From: Tubiluchus corallicola
Lineage: Eukaryota > Priapulida > Priapulimorpha > Priapulimorphida > Tubiluchidae
Length of the DNA: 64,000 bases
Reading direction: 5' to 3'
Assembly: GCA_030141605.1 (NCBI GenBank)
Contig: JAQGDQ010000071.1
Coordinates: 1 to 64,000 of the forward strand
How positions within the stretch are numbered: the stretch's first letter is position 1; each line of letters begins with the position of its first letter. The position numbers were made by a program, and so were the translations under genes. The notes beneath the pieces were generated by a model that made no database searches, was not told the origin of the DNA, and worked only from the letters and a program-made list of their open reading frames with translations. Of this stretch, positions 12,501-27,500 are shown one piece after another.

Positions 12501-15500
12501 CTGCAGACGCGTTTCTGATAATTAAATAATAGATTAAAAACTTCATTAACGGCAGGCGAGCCCAACTATTGATGACATCACAAACTAGCATAATTTTCAA
12601 CATCAAAAAATTCCATGAGCGTGTTGCACGTGTTTGTGAGAGAGAAAATTGAAGTACAGTGCTACTGTAAGATATTCAGTGTGTTGTACTAAAACTAGAC
12701 AAGTTTTAAGATAAAAATTCAGCTGTGCTGACGCATGTGTAATGGCCCGTGCATACAGGGGCAGACCATAGGGGCCAATTAATGGTAGTCGCTGCTAAGT
12801 TCGATCAGTTCCTTGGCCGAGCTAGGGGCACTAACCGACTGCCCACTAAAGAAACAGACAATAGCTGAGCGTAGGCAGACTCTACGGGGGCTCTACCTAA
12901 ATAGCATGGATTCTTTTATGGTGGGATTGATCAAAAACAGGCTTCCCATCTATACCCTAAAAGCGAAACTGTAACCAGTCGAATAAATGACAAAATATTA
13001 AGTTTAATGACACAAACAAAAACAGTTGTATAATTGAGCTTTTTGTGAACAATGGAAATTAGTAATAAACGAAAGTAAGTCTGAAAACGCTACTAAACAG
13101 CATGGCATGAAATAAATGCAATGACAAAACATACAAAAATCATACAGTGTTCCTAACTTTTTAAATGGTTCCTACTTACTCTACCAGCCACCCCAAAATG
13201 CGTACGCTAGCATAGTATATTCTCCAGACACGTGTAGATTGTGGCCATAGTCCTTTAGAACGACTAAAGTGTGGTTTAAACTTCATCTAACGGGTTCACA
13301 ACTCCCACAGTGATGACGCAAAAAGTCTGAGAGAAACGTAGCTAAATGTTTCAACGTAAGTCTATCAAAGGGTGACGTGTGAACGTAGTTGTAGGGACAC
13401 ATGCGTTCGGAAATTCACATCAAAAACAAGTTCTCCCTCTGGCGCCAATTAATGATAACGTAAGTAAACAGGTACCTTTGCCTTCCGGTTTATTGGCATA
13501 CAGTTCCTACCCGGGCAGTGACGACTTCTCCGTCCCATGCGATGGAGTATCGAGCTGGGCACCTTTCCAACTGCACGACGGTGCTTTCACATGATCCGAA
13601 ACGACATCTTCCCGGCATGGTAAGATCAGCAAAGCCAGGTAAACCAATGAGTGGACATCTTCCACCACCACAAATAGATCATTAGCTTTTCAAACGTCAG
13701 CTAATGGACAATCAGGTAAAACGTAAAAACGCAGTTTAACCAACCAAAGTCAAGTTGCATATCCTGTCCGAGAAATCTGTGTCATGAACGTACAGAAATC
13801 CATGTGTTTGGCTTCAATCCGCTTAAATGCACCAACGTACAGTTACACGTTTAACCCAACCCAGGGGGGGGACTAACATTCCCTAAACTAACAAATAGTA
13901 TTACCTAGTTGATTATAACAATCTAGAAACAATTTACACTTAGTGAACATAAGTAAAGAAAAGCTGGTGTCAAAATCAGAAAATAAAGCTTAATGTTTAT
14001 CTGCAAGTTAAAGTACGGCTCTATGATTTAACCTGGGTCCTTACACATGAGCTGTCGGATGTGTGCAGCTTGTCACAATCTAACACATCTGAACTGACAG
14101 GTACAGCACCTGTTTTTTGTACAATAGGTTTCCGAAATGCAGGTGCTTGGTGCCAGTGGCCAAAAGCATGTAACAGTGAAGAACTAGTGGTGCGAACGTG
14201 AAATTGTGTTTATGTGGTAATAATTCTTTCATGTAAGTCATTCTTTAAAAATAGTATGTTTCCTTTCAATATTTTAAAGAGTAGATCGCTTTGACATGCA
14301 GTTTAACATTGGGTGCAGTTTGCTTTACAAGTTTTTTAATATCTCCGTCAAAATGTAAATTTAAGTCTTTTTTTGCTTTAACTTCATTATTTGGCAAAAT
14401 AACAGTAAGATACAATCACTTGTTAATTCATTCACATTTGTTTACAAAGCATCAACTAAAATACATTAAAATTCACAAAAATACTAATAGATTCTCTAAT
14501 TATAAAACATTTCTGGGAAATCCTCTAAGTAAAATCGAATATCGGTAAGATTTATATGAATATAACTACAAATGGATGGCACGTAATTTGACATTACAAC
14601 GTATAATTATTCAGATTAACAACGCACTAAATTTAGATTTCAAATTTTACCTCATTGAAGTTGTTGCATCCTTGACTAAAATTGTTGCTTGTTGATTAGA
14701 TTTGACATTAAACAAGTACCTCGTTCATTAGCAAGTGAAATTTATACTTCAATCATTGCTTGGCATTGTTAGTAAATTTGTCAGAGTTTGTGCTGTAAGC
14801 TATTGATGTGTAACATTAAGTATTGTAGAATTAGAATATTGGAGTGCTCTTCCCGTTTTCATACGACCTCCTACCATTGGTTGTTTTGTTAGTTCTTTGA
14901 AACTAATCTGCACATCAATAGACCCAAATATTACTCATACGGTTCACCCCCTAATTGTACTCATCAACACGACTAAGGGTGGCTTTCTCTCAGTTAAAAG
15001 AGGATTTTACTCCTTCAGGACCCCATCATTCAAAATAGGTTTTACAAGACCAATTACTTTTCTACTACTGTATGAGCATAACTAGATGATTACAAATTAC
15101 ATACTTTTTATCCAGGGAAATCTCAGCTATCCAATTATGCTATTTGCTTAAACATCTATAAGTGATCTAATTTGATAAAATTAAGAAAAATACGCCCTTT
15201 TCTGGCACTCCAGCTTAGCCTATTGAATAGCTTTATCTGGTGTTCACTTGCGTGATCGTACACACTATTTAACTCATCACCTGCTTGCTACAGCCCAAGC
15301 TGTGCAGTGTTCTGTTGCTATTCCAGGAAAAAACAACCAAGGACAAATTAAGGTCGTGTCATCTTTTAACAGGAATTTCTCCTTAAAGATAGAGTAGACT
15401 TGAGGCCAAAGTGTATCAGAGTGTTGTGTCTGGATAGTTGAAATTTTCTGCATTAGCTATTTAGCACAAGTTATAGTGTATTTTGTTACAGTGCAAATAC

Positions 15501-18500
15501 TGCAGCTGCTGAAAGCTTTTTTCAATTTTTTTGTCAAAATTATTCGATTTTTAATTCGTCTAAGGTAAGCAAATGCAAATGTCATATATAATTTTGCATT
15601 AAAACCCATTGTGTGAGTTGTAGAAACCTACAAAAATTACCAAATACAACGTAATCGCTGCTTAGTGAAAGCAGTTTTTCATGAACCAATGCAAAATGTA
15701 GCAAACGCTTCGGTCCTGAAGGAGTTTTAAACAGCCACGGCTGTAAAGATTCGACAGGTGACATTGTTCTTAAAAATTGTATCTGCGATTTTCAAATTGA
15801 CATTATTACACATTTGTTGCTCGATTCCCCTTTGCATGTTGTTAGTAGAAAGGAACTTGAAGAGTGACTAACAATCCTATACCAGAAAAACACATTACAT
15901 TTTAATATAAATAACCTTGACCCACAATTAAAAATTTCAAGCAAAACCGGACCCAACCTTAAAGGAAACGTATATTAATTCAAAAATGACTTACGTGAAA
16001 TAATTATTACCACACAAACGCAGTTTCATGTTCGCTCCACTAGTTCTTTGCTGTTACATGCAATTCGCCATTCGTTAGTTAGACGGGCACTAGCGCCTGC
16101 ATTTCCGAAATGCATTGCACAAAAAACAAGTGCTGTACCTCTCGGTTCAGATGTGTTAGTTTGTGACGAACTACACACGTTCGACAGCTCATGCGTAAGT
16201 GCAGCCGTAAATTTGAAACTTGAATTTTTATCTTAAACTTGCCTAGTTTTAGTACAACACACAAAATATCCTACAGCAGCACTGTTCTTCAATTTCCTCT
16301 TTCTCAAACACGTGCAACGCGCTCGCTAAATATTTTTGCTGCTGAAAATTATGTTAGTTTGTGATGTCATCAATGGAGGGCTTGCCCTCCGTTAGTTAAG
16401 TTTATAATATATACCTTCATTATCAGAAATGCTTTTGTACTATTAATTGTATGCTTTTATCAGACTTGAAATGGGGTAGTATATGAAAAATTATCTTCCT
16501 TTCAGTTTTTCATTCTAGAAGTTCTCCACTAAGTTATTAACAGAACATCATTTTATTTGACCTGGTACAGCAACGTATTCACTCGTCTAACAGTTTTAAT
16601 TATTTTAATTAACAATTGGAATAGTTATGTATTTTTTGGGATAGACTCGTCTTTCCTGTCAAACTGCACTCCTGTAAATTTTGCAGCCTAGGGCAACCCG
16701 ATGAGCATTTATTTGCTTTTTACCAAAGGCAGACATTTCAAACAGATATGTTTTATAAAATATATTGCAGAGAAAATTACCTTTTCATTTTAAACAGTGT
16801 GTGGCTTGGCCTGAGGCTGGATGATGGCACTGTGTATGGAGGATATGAAGGTACATCTGTAGACTTGTCCAACTATGGTGAGTGAAAAAAATAATTAGGA
16901 AATACATTCATTGAATTTACTTGAATAATACAAGCACTAATGTAAAGCTGTGAGAAGGAGTGAAAAATAAAAAGTGAGTAAGAAAAAGAGAGGGACGGAA
17001 GATAAAGAGAAAGAAAGCAATGTTAACAGTGTTTAATGATACCTCAAGTATTTGGCCAATATTATGCCAGACTCCTGCCTTTAAATGCTAGTTTGTAATA
17101 CTCTCAATATTTAGCTACAGTGACATTTCATCACTACTGCTTCTAACTGCATAAACACCAATATGAAAGCGTCCCAAAATGGGACGTTATGCATAAATGC
17201 ATTAAAAGTTAGGAGTAGCTGGAGGTTGAATTTGTCTATTTTTTACCTACCCCTCTAACAATAAGTGTACTCCCAAGTCCCGACTCCAACTCCAAAACCC
17301 TAATTTCTAACAACTCTGACTCCTTTAACAATAAATTTACTGCTGACTCCACATCTACGGTACAGCCCTGCTTATCAGCAATGTTTTTTTTTCCATTCAG
17401 GACTTGTAGTTGAAGGAGACGTTGACGACGGTTGCCTAGCTTACGTCCCGAGTTCTGGAACTAATGTCGTCCGTTACTTTCCGTGTCAGGAGCAGCTTCA
17501 GTACATTTGTGAAGTGCGGTTATTGCCCGAACGCGCTTACCTGCCAGGTGAGTTTCAGTTTTGTTCACAAGACACAACGACTTCGGTTTTGTCAGTTAAG
17601 ACATGATTACAACTTTACAGTAACTTTCTTATTACTAAAGGCGGTTATCGCTCTTTTATTACTAAATCATTCTAACATTTTTCGCAAACATAAGCTTAAC
17701 TTCCGAAAAGAGTTAACCTTTCTTTTAAATAACTTCCGAAAAGAGTTAGCCTTTCCTTTAAATAACTTCCGAAAAGAGTTAGCCTTTCCTTTAAATAACT
17801 TCCGAAAGGAGTTAGCCTTTCCTTTAAATATGTCTGCACAACTATAATATGTGTCAAATTCAACATCTGTATATCTGTGTGAGACGGTATTAATTTTTTA
17901 TGATATATTCAGAAAGTTATATTTGTCCTTCTGGTTATAACTACGTACCAAGAACGTACAGCTGTGTGAGAGTAAGTGAAGCTATGGACTTTTCCTCTGC
18001 TACTGATGCCTGTCAAGATGATGAAACAATGTTTACTGGAATGCTGAGAGACAATAACGTGTACAAGTGGATAAAATTAGCTAATATGTAAGTAAAGCTA
18101 TTTATGATGTAAAGTTTAACTTATCACTGATCTTCTGCCATATTTGCTGCTCAGCAATTAGTTGATCATCTTTTTTGAAATTTGTCTGAAATTTGTGTTT
18201 GGGTTACCAGGGGCGTATTAACCAGTAAACTAGACTATAGCCTAGTGCGCCAAAGTCGGAGGGCGTCACATTTTAGAAAAATTCTTATACCTCGGAAAAT
18301 GTGTGTACTTTCATGTTCATTTAAAGGGCACATTTTATAACACACCACAGGCAGTTAGTAGGCTCAGCTTTTATATTATGTGCCACATAACGAACAGGCG
18401 CGAGCTATTACACAAACAGCTGTGCAGTCTGTTTAAATATAAGTCCTGTGCAAATACATGTAATTAGTAATGACCACATAGAAACCAGGTTAACAATGTT

Positions 18501-21500
18501 TCTAATACACCACAAGTAATTGTTTTATCCGCTCATTACATAAACAATTATAAAAAATTGAGAACTATTAGCCTAGGGCATGTTAAAGTCTTGATACGCC
18601 TCTGGATATGACATTACTGAAGTTCTAGATCTGCGATGGCAAATTATGAATTTATTTGCTTTGCTATGTTAAAGTGCATTCAGTACCTGTTTAAAAGTTT
18701 AGCTATTCTCTTTTTGTTATAGTTAAGGCTTGAACACATGTTATCCATAAAAATGTGTGGATAAGACAAATACCGGGTGTCTCAAAAGTTTCATACACTT
18801 TCATTTCTAATTTTCTTTTTACATTTTTCTCCAATCTCGGCAAGCTCCTAGAAGAATGAAACGGAATTCTTTTCATTTATTTTTTTACTCGAATTTGGTT
18901 GCTATGGTGACGAAAGGTAAAGTTAAAAATGAGGTCCTTCGATCACCGACTGGTGGAAATTCAGTGCACCAGATGGACCTCACTATTTTCTCACTATTAA
19001 CAATGGAGATTCCCAAAAAGGTGCAACCCTTTCTCACCACTCGTGAGCTGTGAGAGACTTTCTCAATGCAAGATGCCCGTCCTGCCAATGGATTGCTCTC
19101 TAAGCCTCTTGCGGTCCCTGAAGAAAGTAGCAAAAGTAGCAAAATCTGCTAGTGCAGTGCAGCTTTTCAGACTTTCGTCTAAGTTGACTAGAGAATTGCC
19201 AATGGTTTTAGTTCATCTGTATCGATTTTCAAACATTTTCTTTGTTTGTTAAAAAATGTAGAAAACTTATGCGACACCCTGTATTTAATGTTACCAAAAT
19301 TTGTTACGTAACTGCTAAAAAAACTTTTCTTGATTCGCAGATTTGCTGAAGATTTTTGGCCAGGAATAAGATTCAGTGAATTTCACCAAAAATACTTATA
19401 TGCTGACAACAACGAAGTGTTTGGAGCTGCAGGTTTGAAAAGTTACTTGTTTTACGTGTTTTTGTGACCTGTGCTGCGAGAACAATAGAAGCTAGACATA
19501 AGTGTTTAAATGAAAGAACAAATCACTCAATATGTTGGGTTTATTTTACTATTATCACTTAAACGTCGAAAAACGTAACAGAGAAATTTTCTAAAGAACT
19601 GCCTATTAAGCATGTATTTAAAATATATTACCTATGAAGAGAAATTTCCATTTGTGGTCGTTGCCGCCATTCACTTGAAAATCATGACGTAACTGGGAGA
19701 CTTCGTTACTTTTCCTATGAGCATCGTGGCTTTCCGAAAATGTGCACTGCTTAAACTAATTCAAACTTCTGCAGCTTACCTAATGTTCACACAAAAAACA
19801 TCTAATTTCTTTGTAAAAGCTTATACTTTTGACGAAGATTGACAATGCACTACTTTTCTTCAAGGCGAATGACGTCATTGGAAGAAGAATGGTCATTGAA
19901 AATGGAAGCGCCCAAGCATGAAATGATCGCGACTTTAAATTGATTTTACTAATTACACGAGGTGCTTATGGCAGTTTTATCACTAAATCCTTCTAACATT
20001 TTTCACAAACATTGAACTAAGCCTAACTTCCCAGAAAGCTTTGCTTTTCCATTTCTAGCAATTCACCATTTGTATTAAACATTTTTGGCACAAAATTGGA
20101 CTTAATTTTGACTTGGTACCAAGTGAAGTTGAAAAAAACTTTTCCTTTTACCAGTTGCGCTAAAACTGTAAAATTCGCACTTCATCATCGAACTTGCACC
20201 TTTCATTATAAATCAATGACGAGTTCTATAGTCTATTGATAGAGTTCCTGTACTTCATGCTGACTGACCTGGGTTCAATACTTGCTTCAGGCGGTATTAT
20301 GTGAAAATTTGTTTTGCTTAGCACGCGAGGGGAGAATGTATATCCGATCTGCGGTTGGCATCCGTGGATTAACTATTAAGCAAAATAAGCACGTTTTTAG
20401 GGGAAAATGGCCCTTTTATCCTGTTTTTTGCAAAAGTTATACTTCTTGCTAGAGAACAGGAACGTGACAAGGGTGGTGCTTATAAGGGTTAAATAGCCCG
20501 TTTGGTGATGGGTGTTATAGGCGTGTTTAGTTTTCACGGGCGGTCCACCGCGTCCTCTAGGTGTTTTTTATTGACTCAACTCCAATTTTTTGGACGTTTT
20601 GACTGAACAGCTTATAAAAAAAACATTCTAGCTGCGCGTGTTGGGACTCTTGGAAATTAAGAGATTCTTTGGAAAGTGGATAAATAGGGCTACGCGATGA
20701 CGTGGGTTATATTTTAGGACACCTACGCCAAGAGGAGTGGCAGCAAGTTGATTGGAGGTTCCATTTCGGGCTATTCTCGCTTAGATTTCTGTTGATGTTT
20801 TACATTGTCCTGACGTCATTCCATTGTACTCTGCCTACAACTTTAATTCTGTAAAAGTTGCAGACTCTGCGTTAAGTAAATAAATGAACACTAAATGTAG
20901 GATGTTTGTGCATTATTGATTATTGTGGGTTCTTTGCTAGTCCAGAAAGATTCTTTCGCTGTACAATTTTGCGTTTGTCTTCACTATGTTCAGATGGTGG
21001 TGATTTGGCTGCTGGACCATGGAATGGAGATGCTGACTTCTGTTGGACAGACGGTCATCCATTTTGGGAGAATGTTTACTCCGATGATGACACAGACTGT
21101 GCTTATATGGCTCATGACTCTCATATACTCCAGGCCCCATGTGGAAATGGGTGGGGTAATCGTTCTGGGACACCTTGTGATACTCAGTGTGTACTCCCTT
21201 TTATTTGTGAATACACAGGTAAGACTTTTTTCCAATAAACTAAGTTATGATTACTTTTTTCACTCAACATTGGCATGTATTTAAAATCCACCATTTACTT
21301 TTTAGTGTACCATAATTCTGTGAAACATTGTTGATTTATGACAGCTCTCATTTGCTATATCTTAGCGTAATGGAGCAAACGACGTACGTTTGCCATTCCT
21401 CTGTTTCCTGGAGCTTTCTTAGGGAATTCCGCCAGGTATCTTGTTGGTCATGTGACCACGATCATTCACCTGTGCACATCTGTTTTTACCTGGGCAAACA

Positions 21501-24500
21501 AGTTAGTTGGTAGACGTTAACAGGCTTCTTTACTTATTAGTGATAAAGCAGTTTTCGCAGTATGATTGTGTATATTTTGTTAGATATATTAGTAAATACT
21601 GCATTTGCTGAATGGAGACATATGATGTAAATAAATACATGATTTTTGTATTATTTTGGATCATTATAAACTGATAAATTTGCGTGCTTTAGTTTTAATT
21701 AATGTCAATCTTATCAATTTGGTAGAATGTCATATAAGTGAGTAAATTACCAGACTAGATTAATTTACAGCTTGATTTTGTGTTCAGTAAAGTTTACAAC
21801 TGCAGAATTATTCGTTATGCATTAAAATTCTTTCCAGTTTATTTTGTGTTTTTTCTATTTCAGCTCATTGTGAGATGTTACCTTGTGCAGAAGGGGAAAC
21901 CTGTAGGCCTCTGTACAATGGAGGATACGAGTGTGACGGTATGTAGATTTTCAATTGTTTCTCTTAGCTGATTTTTGCTTCTAGATTAGCTATCCCATCA
22001 GCATTTAATACAAGGCTTTCACAGAAGCAACATTAGATCACAGGTTGAATAACTTACAAGGTCAAATAGAACTTGCACCTAAAATTAGATTGGCCGTGTA
22101 ATAGTACAGTCTGTAATGATATTTATTCTAATCAACGTTGAGGTTAACAATATTGTCAGCCTAGGAGCATTCATACATTGTAATATTATAAAATAGTATC
22201 TACATAGGACTTACATTACTTCTTCTTCTTCTTCCCAGCTTTTCCCTATGTGGGGTCGCCGTTGTGAATGAGTCTTCTCCAAGCATTCCTGTTGTTGACC
22301 ATCTCTTCATTTATGTCTTCCCTTCCCACATGATCTTCACCGACTCTTCTTTTCAGGTGTCCATATCATCATCGCAATCTTGCGAGGCTTCCACTACTTT
22401 TACTGTTTCTCTGATAATTATTTCTAATTTTATATCTTCTTGTTATTCCCACCATCCATCTCAACATCCTCATCTCCACCACACCCATTTTCTTCTCTTC
22501 GGTCTTCTTTAGAGAAGCTGGTTCCAGCCCATAGATTAGAGCGGGTCTGACCACTTCTTTGTGGACTTTACCTTTAAGTCTCACCGACTCATTCATAGAA
22601 GGTTTTGGCGCAGTTTTTACAGGCAGATGCCCTTCCTGACCCTAACCCTCCCTATTTATCCGGGCTTGGGACCGACACTGAGTTGGGCTGGCTTCACCCC
22701 CCCCCCCCCAGTGGCTAGGACTTACATCACTGCAATGTAGAATTTTTGTACAAACACGATGAGAATCTATATTTACTTGCGTCGTGAACAAGTCCAGCAT
22801 TGAGTGGCGTGCAGTTGGTCAAACTGTATAAGAAAGCTCAGCATCTCAGACGTTTTGTGGTGTAAATCTGTTGATCCTATGTTCAACTTTTACTTAAATA
22901 ATTAAAAGAAAGGTGATTGTTTGACATTGTGTTTGACAGACTCATGTAATCGGAAAAGAAATTTCTTAATAATTTAATATATTTAAATATGCACCTGGTA
23001 AAGTAACGCCTTTTTGTCACATTCGCGTGGCCGGCAAATAGAATGCGGCACCGTGATAACCATGATCATGAACTGCAGTGTTAGTTTCATGACGTCATAT
23101 GATGTAAAGCCCATTTTTCGTGACATCATGCGTTTAAGCAGTAACACTTATGCAAACGTGCTTGACGTACAGGGGAAGATTGACGTCTATCATTGGACAA
23201 ACTGTAGATAGATTCTACGTAAGCAATAGCTGTGTTCGGTTGCCGTTATTTAACCTCTAAGCCAATTATTCAAACATAAGAAACTTTGTTAACTTTTGCA
23301 GGCAAGAAAATGTATATTTTGGACAGCAAAAATTAAAATGAGATTGAGTCTAAACAATCATCCGGTCTTCCTTTAAAATGAACGAATAAGATAACCAAGT
23401 AGGAAAGTGATTGTGCTATGTAAATTTTCTCAAGACAAATTTTAATAAGCAATTTAAATTAGAACAAAAGGAAATTTTAAAGTATATTGCAGAGAACTTT
23501 CCATACAAAGTTATATTACTTACGTTTACCTGTTTAAAAGGCTTAATTAAGTAATTGGAAAAGGAAATTCCTAATAATTTCAAATTACCACGCCATGATA
23601 AAGCTTCCCTGTATCAATATCCCAGTGTGCATCACTGGTTCATCATAAAACACATTATTCATCTTACTGACAATATAAAGTAATTTAAACTTTTGCTTAG
23701 TTAGTGAAGAGTACACCACGAATGGTCTGATTATTTTTTCAAACTTTACACAATGTTATCTAAGCTTGTTTCAAACGACTTAACGTTAAAATGGCTGCGC
23801 CTTATGGTCATCGCAGGAGTTTAAATTTACAAGTTTTATACAACATTACTGCCAGTGTAATCCCTGTGTGCAATAAAACAGCAAGTAACTGATGTAAAAT
23901 TATAAGATGAATTTTTTAAGTTTTTTCGTAAAGACTCTTTTCTTGTACTTTAAGCTCTATTCTAGCTCAAAACAGTCTACATCTAGATTACTAACAATGT
24001 CTCTTGACTTTTATACTCACAGTAATTGTATTTATTACTTAGGTGAAGATAACTGTGCTGGAATTGATTGCAAAAACGGTGGCAGTTGCATAGACAAGAT
24101 AGACAGTTTTTCATGTGTTTGTTTAACTGGTTTCAGAGGCAAATATTGTGAAATAGGTAAGTATAACTAATCAGCTGCTCTAATTTACGTTAAAGTAAAA
24201 TAGTGAATAGCTTTATGCAGTAAGATTGCAAGTGATTCATTCTTCTCCACTGTATTTCAGAACCAGAGCTGTTTTAATAAGAGTAGTAACGTCTAGTGTA
24301 TACTCTTACATTTTTATGATTAGATTGTATATAATTAATATATATATATATATATATATAATATTAATTTTTTACATCTATAAAATTGTCTATTTTACTT
24401 GTAAATTTTTAAGTAAACAGAAAAGTCTTCACAATATTGATTAAATTTTAAACAAGTGTGATTTCATATAGTGCTAAAAATTTTATAGTAAATAATTGTG

Positions 24501-27500
24501 CATATGCTTTATTGATAGTCAAGAGTATACTTATTTAACATATACAGCTTTTTGTCTACTAATAACATTCATGGACAGTCATATAGGTGTATAAATTTAA
24601 CATTTATATATGCATTCATATAAATGATATACAATCTAATCATAAAACTTTAAGAGTACTGTTTGTTACTACTCATGCTAAATCAGCTCTGCTACTGAAA
24701 TAATAGATTTTAAAACTATTTATAACGTATCCGTGTAAGGAATAAATTCTTATCGTATCTTATCATAGCTTATGTATAACTTATGTATAACTTATCGTAT
24801 CTTATCATAGCTTAGAGCTAGAATAATACAATAACAGTTAATAACTGCTTGAGATCAATATTAGCAACACGACATAAAACTAACGTTTCACTACCAACTG
24901 TTGTAGGCATCTGACTGATAAACGATGAATTAATTTATTGCATTAAATTTTGTTCTGCAGCTTTCTGACTAAGATACACTTGATATTGAGTGAAATGAAA
25001 AAGTATTAGTGTCAGTTTTATTATTGACAAGCTTCTGTCAACAATTCTGGAAAAGCCGGAGTATTGCTTCCGTTAAGTTTACCTATCTGACTGCGCATGC
25101 CAGGTGGTAAAGTATCAATCCAACAGCCTATTACACGTGACTAGTGGTGTTTATTGCCTGAAGTGCATTGCAATCATCATCGTAAATCATATAAGTAGTT
25201 CAATTAAAAGAAATTAGTTGTGAATCCACTACATAAACTGCAAGAAATAGTGTCATAACACAACAAGTAACTGTTTAACAGGTTTATTATGCGTAGATTT
25301 AACGTAGCAGAATATCTTCAGAATGCTATGAAATAGAAAGCCTGTTCTGTAACACTTTTGTACAAGTTTGATGCAATTAGTGGGTTTATTGCACTGTAAT
25401 CGTCATTCCATCGTGATAGACTTGATACATTGACATCGTATCATCTACAACAGTACTTCAGACTTGATACATTGACATCGTATCATCTACGACAGTACTT
25501 CAGACTTGATACATTGACATCGTATCATCTACGACAGTACTTCAGATTTGATACATTGACATCGTATCATCTACGACAGTACTTCAGACTTGATACATTG
25601 ACATCGTATCATCTACGACAGTACTTCAGATTTGATACATTGACATCGTATCATCTACGACAGTACTTCATTTATCTGAAGTAAGCAAAATAATTTGTGT
25701 CAGTCAAGTATCAAAAGTTTAATTATCAGATCAAATTAATCAAATAACAATGATATGATGAAACGTGATGAGGTTAAACTTACATTTTTCTCACATCTTT
25801 AACTGCTAATGAGAATTTGGCTGACAAAATTTGAAAAAGAAACCATTTGTCATACTGGAAAGACGACTCTTACTAGCTTACTTCAAAATGAAGCCAATGG
25901 TTTACTTGATCTGTCCTAGCCCGCCTGTTGATCAACAGTCCTAATTTTATGAAACAAACACTGGGAGGCGCCACGTAGCCTCAAAATGAAGCCAACGGTC
26001 TACTTGATCTATTCTCAGCACACCTGTTGATCAACAGGCCTAATTTTATGAAAACAAACACTGGGAGGCACCACCATGCCTCAAAATGAAGCCAACGGTC
26101 TACTTGATCTATTCTCAGCACACCTGTCGATCAACAGGCCTAATTTTATGAAAACAAACACTGGGAGGCGCCACATGCCCACGTCCAAAACACTGTTGCT
26201 AATACATTTATGATGCTGTTGTATTGATAGAAGACAGTTCTCTGTCAACTTTGCTATCCAGTGATAAAATAACATCTCATGTTTGATTTTAGATATCAAC
26301 GAGTGTTCAAGTGGGTGCCATAAATGTGATCCAGTCTACGGTCTGTGTGAAAATATGCCTGGCAGTTACCTGTGTGAATGTATACTTGGTAGTACTGATA
26401 GTGATGCTAATCTACCAGCTGGAACATCTTGTACAGGTAAACTGAATACAAATTTGTAACAAAAATTTTGTCAAACTGGTCGTAGCCAAGCAGACGTAAA
26501 CCTTGGTTCTTATGTTATAGATTTTTTTTAAATTTATTTCTTTGGAAACCTTGACCATTTTTTATGAAATACGTAACTTGTTATGTGATGTCCTCATATG
26601 TGTTATGTAATGTCATATATGACTTACATAACACAGTGGACAAACACTTTGTCTATAGAAGAATGATATCTATATAAGTATAAATATCAAAATAAGTTCA
26701 GTAATAACTTTAATGTCACAGGAAAGTCAAATAATAATAGTAATAGAAAGTATCAGCTTTTGTAATAAGCAAGGCTGGGTTATAACCATTTGGGATCCTA
26801 GGGTAATGAAATTATGGGGCCTCATCAGACGGAGCCACCCTCTTATTCACTGTCGTCTGTTTTGAATATTTTTTCTCCTGGTATATTTTAACGATATTTA
26901 CTCAGCTTTAAGTAAAGTTATTGCACTTTTTTAAATCAACTAGAATATCTATCTTTTGTTTGTCAATAAAAATATTCTCTAAGAAATACCACTATTTTAC
27001 CATTTATTGCAAATCAAATTATCACTTATTTCAACTCAACCACAGTGAAAAAACAGATTTTTTACCAAATGTTACCAAAAATTGATGAGCCCTAGACTGG
27101 GACCTATACCTTGGTAACGAGCAATAAAACTCAAAAAAATGATTACTTGTATTTGTCCCAACCACCATTATAATTACGTTATTCCAGATCTACGACTTCT
27201 TAGTAGGTTTAGACGAAATGTTTATGCTTAACTGTGACATTATGCATCTAATTAGTTCAAATAAATGTTATCTATCGAACGTATTGTGTAACCACGTGTT
27301 TTATGTTTGTGTTACTTTTATATTTTTCTGTTACTGTAGACATTGATGAATGCACGTCTGAAACACATCCCGACAATTGTGACGTTAACGCTGAATGCAC
27401 GGACACAGATCTGAGCTTTACCTGCGAATGCCTGGAAGGATACAATGACACTTCACCCATTTCCGGAACTATGTGCAGTGATATTGACGAATGTACAGAT

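Noticed and set aside
17464-17847. 127-codon plus frame overlapping CTLD4
   Set aside because: It is a different frame from the lectin exon and then runs through a 33-bp repeat past the splice donor.
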